NCBI GenBank assembly: GCA_020746875.1
Contig: JAGTJL010000017.1
Span: 124,001-188,000, forward strand
From: Rhexocercosporidium sp. MPI-PUGE-AT-0058
Lineage: Eukaryota; Ascomycota; Leotiomycetes; Helotiales
Length of the DNA: 64,000 nucleotides
Direction: 5' to 3'
The notes beneath the pieces were generated by a model. That model saw only the letters and a list, made by a program, of their open reading frames with translations, made no database searches and was not told the DNA's origin. Positions within the stretch are counted from its first letter, which is position 1; every line of letters begins with the position of its first letter. The translations under genes and the position numbers were made by a program. Below, one piece after another: positions 11,711-21,528 of this stretch.

Positions 11711-12459
11711 TCGGGAGCCTTGGCGGCGGCCTATCGCAACTGCTGCGTGCGTTACGTGCGCCGAATGGCGAAGGAGCCGGGCCACTTTTATTACTTCGAC
11801 AAGAGTGGCTCGAAGAAATATACTTATTATATAGCTTAAAAAGGATCTTATTGCCTCGTAAATTGAGGTCCGGAAAACCTTCGAAACAAGTCCGATATTA
11901 ATACTTTTGACTTTTTAACTTCCGTAGTTTGTAAGCCCGGAGTACGACGCGTTATTAATAGCTACCGATAATGTAAAAGTTTAAGTTGCCGCCTCGTCGA
12001 TCGACGAGGTATTACTTGTGGCGACCGCGGAGGCGCCTAAGACTATAAAAGAGTTAGAGTTTGCGGTATTAAAGGAAACTCGGGCTCTTTGCCATATTAT
12101 ATTTAAGTAATTAAATAACGTTATTATAAGTCGTTAAGTTTATTATAAGTAATATTAATATTTAATACTTAAAAGCCTTATTAAAGTTCTCGCGAGTCCT
12201 CGCTATTTTAGTGGTTAAAATGGCTCGCCGTAGTAATAGTGCTAATAGTAAGGAAGGAGAAGAGGATAAGGATGAAGATGAGGATGTAAGTATGGCTTGT
12301 CGTCGCACACGTCGTAGTAGTGTCAAACGTAAGGCGGCTATTATTATTATTAAGAAAAAGAAGAAGAAGAAGAAGTTTAGCCTTTTTTATAAAGGATTAA
12401 ACAGCGAGCTAATCGAGCCTCTATCGGGAAAAGAGGAGGACCCTTTTAATAAGAATTAA
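11711..12459 (+). pseudogene. Degenerate extra coding segments antisense to pol, inside the chromovirus
   Basis: Between the chromodomain and the 3' LTR, the plus strand, opposite to gag-pol, shows coding-like blocks in three frames. Block 1 (11711-11838) reads SGALAAAYRNCCVRYVRRM and ends with a Tyr-rich stretch. Block 2 (about 11931-12108) contains SSIDEVLLVATAEAPKTIKE. Block 3 (12211-12459) has an acidic run, then a Lys-rich tail. GC content is higher here than in flanking pol. Spaced Tyr residues near Cys could be RIP-altered cysteines of a zinc-binding motif. The frames are broken by stops. It could be an additional element-encoded ORF, a captured host fragment or chance; the function is unknown. 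Confidence 0.4.
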
Positions 12460-12759
12460 AAGGCCTTATTTTAAATTAATTTTAGTAATCCTTTATGGCC
12501 GTTACTTTTTTTAAACTCTTATATAAAAGTAGCCGTTTATAATAAAATCGGTAATTAAGTCCCTGTTAGGGTACAATCGTAAGGCTTTATTAATACTTTA
12601 AATTAAAGAGTAAATAGCTATTAATTAACGTTATCGTTTTATTATTTTAAAAGAAAGTTATAATTTATTATTTTTTAAGTAATTATAATTATTTTCCCTT
12701 AATTCTTAAGCTTTAAGTTATTTAAATAAGTTCTAAGGTAGTCTTAGTTTATTAAAATG

Positions 12760-15700
12760 CGCCGTATAAAAATCTCTTAATTTATAAGGCGACTTTATTA
12801 AATCGGAGACATTATATTATTATAAATTGGGGTTATAGCCTAGCTATTTTATTTAATATTTAAATACGTTATAATATAATTTAATACTAAAGATTTCCTC
12901 GATTTCTTATTCCTTTTAATCTTTAATAACCTTTAAAGGAGGTTTCGGCGTCTCTTAATTTAATAAAAGGTCTTTCGAGTCCTTAAAAAGGAGTTTTAAT
13001 ATAAATATATTATATATTTAAAAGCTTATAAGTAATTTTAGCTTATAAGAGTGGCCTACCTTTTTTAAAATCTTAAAGGGGCCCTCTTATTAATTTATAA
13101 GCTTACGACTAAGACGGTGGCTTTTAAGGTTCTTAATTAATAAAAAGACTTTTTTTCCGACTTCTTAGTCGATAAGCCTCCGTTTCTAATTTATTATATA
13201 GGCTATACGGTCTTAAGCGGCTTATATATTTCCTTTAATAATTTTCCACGCTTATTTTATACGTTAAGTTAACTTTTTTACGTCGGCGTAATTAAGCTTT
13301 TTTAATAAAATAATAGTTTTAGGCGTCTTTTAATCTTAATTATTACGTAGTTTTATACCGAATTTAAGTTAATACAGAGTTATATTAATGGATTCGTAAG
13401 ATAAGGATATTTAAGCTTTATTAATTAAAAGTATTAATTTACTTTAATTATTTTAATAATAAGTAACGAATAATTTAAGCTTTTAATCGATATAACGATT
13501 TATAATCTCCGTTTATCTGTTCGTCTTCTTATAATAAGCTATAAAAAGTTTAATTTTAACGTCGATAATATAATAAAATTCTTTTTAAAAGGAGGAGATA
13601 AATTAAGCGCCGTAGTTAAATATAATTGTCTTTAAAATATATTTAAATTAGTAAATTTATTAAATAAATAATTAAGTAGTGCTATAAGCGTCGATATTTT
13701 AATAATAAGGAATTATAACGAAATCCTTTTTAAGGCAGTTAATAAACATTAAGATTCGGTTAAAACCGTGTTTATCTTTTAGAAAATCCTTATAATTTAT
13801 ATATAAGTATTATATAAGGTATGCGGGAATAAGTAAAGGGTATAAAAACCTTTATTATTTAATTTATTTAAAGTAAGAGTATTAATAAGCTCTATAATTT
13901 CTTATATATTAAATGTAATCCGAACCTATTTTAAATTAATAGTACTTAAGAGTAAGGAATTGATAAGTTTTCTTTTTACTTAAATGCGCTGTAGACGGCT
14001 AGTTATAGGCCTCTTAAATTAATTTAATATATAACGGGGTATTTTTTTATATATATAAGCGGCCTTTAAAATATAAAAGTCCGTCCGTTATTATATAATC
14101 TTTAAATAAGGACTTCCGTTTCTTTATAAAGGACTCGCGGTTATTTTAATAAAGCTTTTTAATAAAGTTAAATAAGGTTTTAAATAGCTTTAGAGTCGAA
14201 TCGTTAATAATATCTTCCGTTTTTAAGGAAAAAAAATAATAAAAAACAACGTTAATTATAAACTCATTCGCTAACTCCGTATTAATTTTAAGATTAAAGC
14301 GATTAAGCGTAAATAAGACTTTAAATCGGCTATTTAATTTTACTTTCTTTTGGACTTTTAAGTCTTACTCTTTTCGACTGAGAATATTAGCTTTTTAATT
14401 TTATTTACTTAACGTATATATAATTTAAAAATTAAAATTAAATAAGAATTCTATCTATTGAGCTTATTTACTTATAAAGACTTTTATTATTATGAAATAC
14501 TTTAGGAATCGATAGTTTAAATATACTTCGAGTTTAATTTAAATAAATATAAGTTTAAGACGTTACTTATAAAACGATTTTATAATTATATAAAGTTCTT
14601 TATTATGGATTTCTTAATTAAGCTTATGGCTATTTAAGACGTGAGAATAAAATCCTAAGGAGTATTATAATCCGTTAGCGTATTATTAAGAAATTACGCT
14701 TATAATTACTCTATCGAAAGCGTCGGTTTTTAGTCGCGTTAATAAGTTAAAGTTAAAATAATAAATTTTTTATATAATTAATAATTGATTTCGTAACTCT
14801 TTAAAGGCCTTTTTATATTTTTTCGTTTAATTTTAAGGAACCGTAAGTCGAATAAGCGTAAAGAAAAGCTTTATAATAAGTCTAAAATTGCGAATAAATT
14901 GTCGATAAAAACCGCAAAAACCTAAGAAAGACTTTATTATAATAATAGTTTTTAAGTATTTCTAGTTCTGTAACAGCTTTATCTTCTTTAAATCGGCTTT
15001 AATTTCTTTTATAATTATAATATAACTTAAGTATTTAATGCGAGTAACGTGGAATTTACACTTCTTAATATTAGCTTATAAACTAGCTTTTATAAGCCGT
15101 TTTAAAACCATTTTAACGTGTTTTTTATATTCCTTTATTGATTTTAAATAAATTAAAATATTATTAAAGTATATTATATAAAAGTCGTTTAAATAATTTA
15201 ATAATACGTCGTTTATATAACGTTAATATGTATTTAGTCTATTATAAAGTTTAAAGGGTAATATTTTACATTTATAAGTCTTATACTTAATATAAAAGGT
15301 CGTATACTTTTTCGACTCGAGGTCTATTCGGATGCAATTAAATACGGCCTAAATATCGAGTTTAATAAACACTTTAGCTTTCGATACGCGGGAGAAGAGC
15401 TCGTCGATTCTTAATATAAAATATAAGTCCTTTCGCGTTAATATATTTAAACGACGGTAATTAATATAAAAACGTAACCTTTTATTGCTCTTTTTTATAA
15501 AAAAGACGAAAAAGGCAAAAGGACTTTAACTTATCTTAATAAACTCTTTATTAAAATTCTTTAAAAAATATTTTTTTAATACTTTTAATTCCTTTATTAA
15601 TTAATAGTATAAAAAAAAAAAAAATTAAATAATAAAGCCTTTAATTAAATCTTATAATTATAATATTAATAAGGTAATAAAACGTTTAATTTTATTTTAA

Positions 15701-16600
15701 AAAATGTTTTCTTAAGAAATTAATATTACTTTAAAAGCCTTTCGGCCACAATTTAAAAGGTATTTAAATCTTCCTTTTTATATCTTTTTTATAAAACTTA
15801 ATTTACTTTATAAATATTAATTATAAAGAACTTAATATTCTTACTTTTTATATTAAAATAAAATATATTTACGTTAATTTTATAAATAAAAAAGGGAGTT
15901 CTTTATAAAGTTATAATAAGTTCCGGGCGACGGCGTAATCGTAAACAAGGCTTTTTTGCCTTTGGTTTTCCGACCGGCTTTAATAATAAGGGTTTTAAAA
16001 TTATTTCTGGCTCTTATTCCTTAAAAGGATTCTTTAATAACGTTAATACTTATATATAATTAATAACGAATTAATAGTATTGTCGTCTTCGATTAATTTA
16101 GTTTATAACTAAGTCACGTCGGTTAGTATTTAATTAGTAATAATTAGTAATTCTTACTTTAGCTTTAATAAAAAGTAATATAATTAACTCTTTTATTTAG
16201 CGAGGAGTTCGTAAGTATGCGAAGGGCTATATAAAACGGTTATTAACCGAATCGAGTTTAACGCGAAAGCGTTTTATTTATTTAACGTTAATTATTATAT
16301 TTTAATTTCTTAAGTTAAATATAATAAAAAGGCAATTATATATACGTTTACTGTTTATTATTAAATAAAGACGTATATAATAAAAAGCGTAGCTTTATAC
16401 GGAATTCTAAAAGCCACGAATTAAGACAATATAAAAGAAGAGTAAAATCTTTACTCTTAAGGCCTCCGAAAGGCGTACAGAAAGAGTCTGATTTATAAAG
16501 AGGTAACCGTTTACTTTAATATTTGCTAAAGCGAAAAATGCAACGCTATATTTATTTATATTAATAATATAAAAGACTAAGAATTACTTTCCTTTTATAA
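12760..16600 (-). pseudogene. pol: Broken pol gene (RT, RNase H, integrase, chromodomain)
   Basis: On the minus strand, the RT region near 15,480-14,900 follows one frame with few stops: it contains INYRRLN, RIDELFSRVSKAKVF and the catalytic block at about 15,160, where the family's two aspartates read as FNN. A polymerase-to-RNase H junction motif SFLGFCGFYRQFI follows at about 14,900. The integrase H2C2 zinc domain is at about 14,090-13,960 (DGLLYFKGRLYI, then HLSKKKTYQFL). The GPY/F module EGPFKILKKVGHSYKLKL is at about 13,095-13,035. A chromodomain with EIEEIF...KLRDFY spans about 12,925-12,768. Stops and G-to-A missense changes are everywhere, so no full product can be made. Confidence 0.88.
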
Positions 16601-18350
16601 AAGAGTTTAAATTAAGCTTTAATAAATTATATTTACGTAGACTTAAAAAGGAGTCTTTCCTTAGGCCTCTTCGTTTTCCTTTATTTGTCCTTTTAATAAC
16701 TCCTCTTACTCTTCTTTTAGTTTTACGCCTTCTTCCTCGATTCCCTTGAATAAGAGCTAAATCTTAAGAGTCTTGGGGCAGTCGCTTTTATAATAATTAA
16801 ATTTACCGTAATTATAATACTTAATTAAATTATCGCCTATAAAAGTCTAAGGCCTTAATATATAGAACTCTAGCGCGGTAAAAAAAGAGTAAACTATTAT
16901 TAAAAAGTAAAAGAGTAATAAAACGGAGTAAAAGAAGATTAACGGGCGAAAGTAGTCCTTTAAGTAAGCGTTTAAGCGAAAGAAGTAATTTGACTCGAAT
17001 CGAACGGCTTCCGAGTTATATTTAAGGTGCGAGTTAAAATGAAATTTAAGTTAAATATACGATTCCGGCGGTTCTTTAAGTCTAGCAAGACAAAGTAAGA
17101 AACTATTTTATTATAATTATTTTCTTAAATTAACTTAATAATAAAGGTCTCGTCTCGTAGCCTAAAAGAGAACTTTTACTATATATAAAATAATTATTCT
17201 GACTTAATAACGTCACCTTAAATAATAGCGCTTTAAAATCTTACTTTAAACTCAATAAAAGTCTCCTTAAAATAAAAGTTTATATATAAATTATAAAAAG
17301 CAAACTAAAACTCGTCCGCTTTATAGCTAATTAAAAAGTAAGATTTTAAGAGTGTAATTATCTCTTTAACGGTCTTAAAGGAATAAATTTCCGAAAAGTA
17401 TTAAAGTTTTAAATAAAATTATGCCGTTTTAATAATTAATCCTTAAACAAAAGCACGACGAGCTCTTTCCGTTAAATAAAGATTAACGTTAACTTTTAAG
17501 CGGTCTTAAACTAAAGCACGTTATTATTTAAACAAAAAGTTTAAATTATTATTTAATAAAATAATCTTCTTCGTTAATTAAATCTTAAGAAGCCGAAACA
17601 AATCTAAATAAGCTTTAAGAGTAAAAGAGGCATAACCCCTTAGCGAACTTTTATTAAATTTTATTAATTAAAGTAAAGGAAAAATAAAAGTTCATAAGCG
17701 ATTTTAAAGTAATTTAAAAGGCTTAAAAGAAGTAAAGTCTTTTTTAAGATTATCGTTAAGTTATATTAAATTAAGCCGAGGGATAATAAAGGCTACAAGC
17801 ATAACCTTAATTTTAATAAAATTAAATTAAAATTCTTTTTACTTATTTGCCTAGTCTTTGATTCGATTATTAACGGCTTAAAAGAGTCTTTTTAAAACGT
17901 TAAAATTATTATAGTTTATATCGTCCCGAGCTTTACTTTTATTCTTTTAAATAACGACGCTAATTTTAAGGGGCGAAGTAGTAAGTATTTTTAAATTAAA
18001 AGGCGCCCTTAAGGAAGTCGTAGTAATTAAAAGACTTAATTTAATAAATTCTTTAATAATTAATTAAAACATAATAAGTCTTAATAAAAACAAGTATTTA
18101 ACTCGAGGCAGATTCGGGGGGGTTTTATACTTAAATAATAAGGTTTTAAATATAATAAAAACACTTTCTTAAAATCTGTTTATAACGGCCTTTATATAAA
18201 AGGGGTTGTTTAAAGCGTAGTCAGCGAAAACTACTTTAGGCGTTATTAATTACGAAATATTAAATTAAACCCTAGTTCTTAATTATTAAAAGATTTTTAA
18301 AATCTTAACTTTTTAAAATATTAATAATTAAATCTTTAATAAAGTATTAT
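16600..18350 (-). pseudogene. gag: Broken gag gene with CCHC zinc knuckle
   Basis: Minus-strand sequence at about 16,836-16,776 reads YYNYGKFNYYKSDCPKTLKI, which is a CCHC retroviral-type zinc knuckle with its first two cysteines replaced by tyrosine (TGC to TAC) and the histidine lost. Upstream (17-18.3 kb) the frame is too decayed to delimit capsid. The knuckle sits at the 5' side of pol, as expected. A protease between gag and RT is likely but was not resolved. Confidence 0.7.
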
Positions 18351-18386
18351 AAAGCCGTCTTTAGCGAAAGTAATCTTCTTATTTAA

Positions 18387-18644
18387 TGTAATAATATTAA
18401 CTAAAAGAATAATATAAAAGGTATATAATAATACTTTAGCTAAGGCTATCGAGAGTTAATAAGTCTAATATAAAAGAAATAAAAAGATAAAAAAAGAAAA
18501 AGGAAATAAAAGGAGTATAAGTTTATATATATAAGCTCCTCCAAAACCCCTCTAGTACTAGTCCGACTCGGCATGACTTAATTACCTCTAAACCCCTGGA
18601 TTCCCGGACTCGCTGAGAAGCTCTTAAGTGCACCTATCGTCACA
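18387..18644 (-). repeat. Right LTR (5' LTR of the minus-strand chromovirus)
   Basis: 258 bp, alignable with the left LTR. The right end TCGTCACA is intact, and the start TGTAATAA is a mutated form of TGTAACGA. CCGGG follows directly. A clear primer-binding site could not be read on its inner side because of decay. Confidence 0.9.
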
Positions 18645-18649
18645 CCGGG

Positions 18650-19240
18650 GCAAATTAGCTATAAAATAACTTCGTAAAAGAATAATACTAAAGACTGCGA
18701 AGAAAAGTAATATTAGCCTTCCAGCTATTTTAAATATGCCGAGAGCCAGATTTAGTTATATGTAATTAATAGAAAATTAATAAAAATCTACTAATATTTT
18801 CAGATACTACGCTTAAGGAGATCAGAAAACTTCAAGTATCTGTTGATTTTCTTATTTTAGTCTTACTTTTCTAACGTCGTGTACGTGATATTATTATTAA
18901 TTTATAGAAGGCGTAAAATTTTAACCTCTAGCAATTCGAGCTTTACAAGAGTCTGGTAAAGTTCTTTTTATTTGTTAACTTAAAATTAAGTTTTGCTCAC
19001 TTTTTGTAATGATCACTGGCACGCTGAGGTGACTATGGCACAATAGAATAGCTAGAGAAGCGCTGTAAACTCGCTGGTGATATTTCAATTATACAGAAGC
19101 TAATTGCTAAGGAGGGAAGATTACCTCTTCCCCCTCACTGTCCTTATGAGGGCAGTGATTACGCAATCAGCGCTAAGAGCACAGACCATTACACTTTTAT
19201 TAAAGGTTTTTTATTAATTTAATAAAGTGTATAATCTTGC
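18650..19240. other. AT-rich sequence, no feature identified
   Basis: Flank of the chromovirus with somewhat milder AT bias. No gene, and no repeat shared with the rest of the window, was recognised. Confidence 0.4.
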
Positions 19241-19484
19241 TATGACGCTTGCCTTATAAAAGACGGCAATCACGTGTGACTAGCGATTCATATTTTATAG
19301 CGGGAATATAAAGATATTAAGCGTCTCTTAGAATTTATAATTATAAAGGAAAGAAAGTATGGAAAAAAGTAAGCTATATATAAAAGTAAGCTCCGCAGAG
19401 GCTCGTTTAATCTCGGCTTCTTCCCAATCAGGAAGTAATTAGCCGAGACTAGAAATGAGGCTCTAGAAGCTCTAAACCGTCACA
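19241..19484. repeat. Solo LTR, second LTR family (copy 1)
   Basis: 244 bp, ending TATGACGC...CCGTCACA, and alignable end to end with 38497-38740, which has the same length. The flanks are CTTGC and TTTGC, a 5-bp duplication with one C-to-T difference that fits RIP. No internal retrotransposon sequence adjoins it, so it is probably the remnant of LTR-LTR recombination. Shared landmarks include AATCACGTGT and GAGGCTCG. Confidence 0.8.
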
Positions 19485-19619
19485 TTTGCAGTTATTTATA
19501 GTAAGCGAGTTAATATTTATAAGAGTATATTAAGGCACGTCAAGTATACTCGGCAGCTCACAAAATACTATTCTAAACCTAATAGCTCGCAAGAGACTAT
19601 TTTAGGCTGAAACAAAAGC

Positions 19620-19805
19620 TAACTCTAATATAAAGCTGGTTCTGATATAAAGCTAGTTCTGATATAAAGCTAGTTCTGATATAAAGCTAGTTCTGATATA
19701 AAGCTAGTTCTGATATAAAGCTAGTTCTGATATAAAGCTAGTTCTGATATAAAGCTAGTTCTGATATAAAGCTAATTCTAAAACAAAGCTAGTTTTAATA
19801 TAAAG
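19620..19805. repeat. 17-bp tandem repeat array
   Basis: About eleven head-to-tail units of TTCTGATATAAAGCTAG; the central eight are nearly identical and the outer ones degenerate. A shorter array of about three related units occurs at 37133-37185, followed by the same downstream sequence. Confidence 0.92.
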
Positions 19806-19942
19806 TTAATAACCGATACGAGAAGTAATAGCCGATGCGAGAGCTAATAACTTGACACCTAAAGTAATTATATAAACTTAGAAATCCCTTTTGAATAGAA
19901 TCATTATTCACACCAAATCTCTTCTTTTCACCGGAAGCTAAA
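19806..19942. repeat. Dispersed repeat, copy 1 (downstream of tandem array)
   Basis: Contains ACCGATACGAG, a TATATAAAC box and ATTCACACCAAATCTCTTCT, all shared in order with 37186-37294. The arrangement of upstream tandem units, TATA-like box and pyrimidine-rich stretch resembles a transposon promoter. The class is unknown. Confidence 0.6.
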
Positions 19943-20776
19943 AAAAACGCCGCTAAATACGCGCTTCTTATTATTATTCTCAGGATATTCTTTACCGCTT
20001 CTTTTACGAGTTCTGCTATTCCCGGGATTATTATTATTTTATTTGCTTCTGTTTCTATTATACCTACCTAACTTTCGGTATATTAAAGAATACTTCTTAA
20101 ATTCTTTTAATAAAAGACTTAATATCGTTAGCCAATTTCTTTTATTATTAATACCTCTTAAGCGAGTTTATAAAAGTGTAAGAATTAATCTACTAAGTCG
20201 TAAATACATACGTAATTATTTTACAAAAGTTAATAATAATATTGTTATTAATATCTGTGACGTCAAGCCGTTGTATACGTAGTTACACAGAGAGCAAGTA
20301 GTTAGTATGCTTAGAATATTAAAGTGCAGAACCTGAAGGGTTCTGCGAGAGGTTATATATATATATATATAAAATAGGGGATAGCGGCCTGAGGCACGCA
20401 AGGCAAAAGTGCGAGTCGTCATAATATCCAAATATTACGATCTTTAATAAAAGTAATAAATCGTCGGCATATTACTTATATAAATTCGCTTTAATATTAA
20501 CTAAATCGCTTAACATTCTTAATTAATTTAACGCTTTGAGTTTCTTTAAAAGTATAAAGTTCTTTTAAGAAATTAATAAATAAGTTTTATATTAACAGAA
20601 TACTTTCGGGTCTAGTTACGGTTTACTTTATATTACTTTAATAAGTTAATAAGTCGCTTTTTATATTTACAGTTACGACGCGTATCCTGATTTATATATA
20701 TATTATAATTATCTAAGCGAGCTTTAAAGATTTCTTCTTAAATATTTTTCTAATTTCGTAAACTCTTAAAACCCTA
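19943..20776. other. AT-rich sequence, no feature identified
   Basis: Strongly AT-rich. A 79-codon open frame at 20043-20282 has no recognisable motif and looks like decayed transposon sequence. Confidence 0.4.
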
Positions 20777-21528
20777 TCAGCAAAAAAGTTGGCGGACGCC
20801 CAGAAATCAAATCCGCCATTTTCGCCATTTTCGCTATTTTCGCCAAAAGGCCGCCTTTAACGCCTAAAGCCGCCTTTTTAAATTTTAATCGGTCGCTGAT
20901 GTCAAAAGCGCCAGTTTATTTTAATATACGCTAAGCCTAATTAAGTAATTTTTATAAATATAATTTAAACGTTAAAATATTATAAATTTTTTTAAAAAAA
21001 TATTTTGGCGTTTTTTTACTAACCGAATCCGGTTAGATTAGCGTTATTTTTAATTTTCGCTTATATTTCGTCGAGCACGTCCTAAAAACTAGTCTCGCTA
21101 AAGCTCTCACGCTATGAATATCCACGCTAAAAAAATTATAATAAGAAAATCGTTTGTTTCGGGTAAATTATATGCGCACGCTAGCCGGCCCTAGCCTTAA
21201 TCGGGCGTTATAAGAGGCATATTTATTATTATTATATTATTAATATTATTAGTATATTATTAATATTATTAATACTTTTATAAACCTTATTAATATATTA
21301 AATAAAATAAAATAATCAAGTCCTACTTTTAAAAGTGGGGTTATAATACGCTAGTCTATTTAGGCGCTTTCGGCTCTTTCGACGCTTTTTACGCCTTCGG
21401 CGCGCTTTTAATTTACTATAATGAGAAACTGTCCCCAAAATTTTCGACATGCAACTTTGGCTCCAAAAGCGCCATTCTGGCGCTTTTGGCGCCGTTGGCG
21501 GACGTCCGCTTCTCGATTTTTTTGCAGA
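20777..21528. mobile_element. Candidate non-autonomous DNA element with terminal inverted repeats
   Basis: The left end TCAGCAAAAAAGTTGGCGGACG and the right end, read in reverse complement, TCTGCAAAAAAATCGAGAAG then GCGGACG, form imperfect terminal inverted repeats over 752 bp. GC-rich subterminal runs of GCCATTTTCGCC and GGCGCTTTTGGCG flank an AT-rich core that holds a short palindrome CTAACCGAATCCGGTTAG. No transposase frame was seen. Adjacent dinucleotides (TA left, TG right) could be a decayed TA duplication. Weakly supported. Confidence 0.4.

Larger units (their letters stand above)
10981..18644 (-). mobile_element. Ty3/Gypsy chromovirus LTR retrotransposon, full-length but RIP-inactivated
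   Basis: The element is 7,664 bp, bounded by two alignable LTRs (10981-11241 and 18387-18644) with TGTAACGA...TCGTCACA inverted ends and flanked by CCGGG. A polypyrimidine run CCCCCCTCTT directly after the left LTR is the polypurine tract of a minus-strand element. Minus-strand coding order is Gag zinc knuckle (~16.8 kb), reverse transcriptase (~15.5-14.9 kb), integrase zinc domain (~14.0 kb), GPF module (~13.05 kb) and chromodomain (~12.85 kb). Reverse transcriptase before integrase places it in Ty3/Gypsy; the chromodomain makes it a chromovirus. Frequent TAA/TAG codons and Asp-to-Asn or Cys-to-Tyr changes fit RIP, so it is not functional. The right end of the element is its 5' end. Confidence 0.93.

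Noticed and set aside
12211..12459. Stand-alone 82-codon gene on the plus strand
   Set aside because: It lies within the chromovirus and ends in a Lys run; kept only as part of the degenerate antisense region.
14880..15480. Active reverse transcriptase
   Set aside because: The frame is broken by stops and the catalytic aspartates read as Asn, so it is a dead copy.
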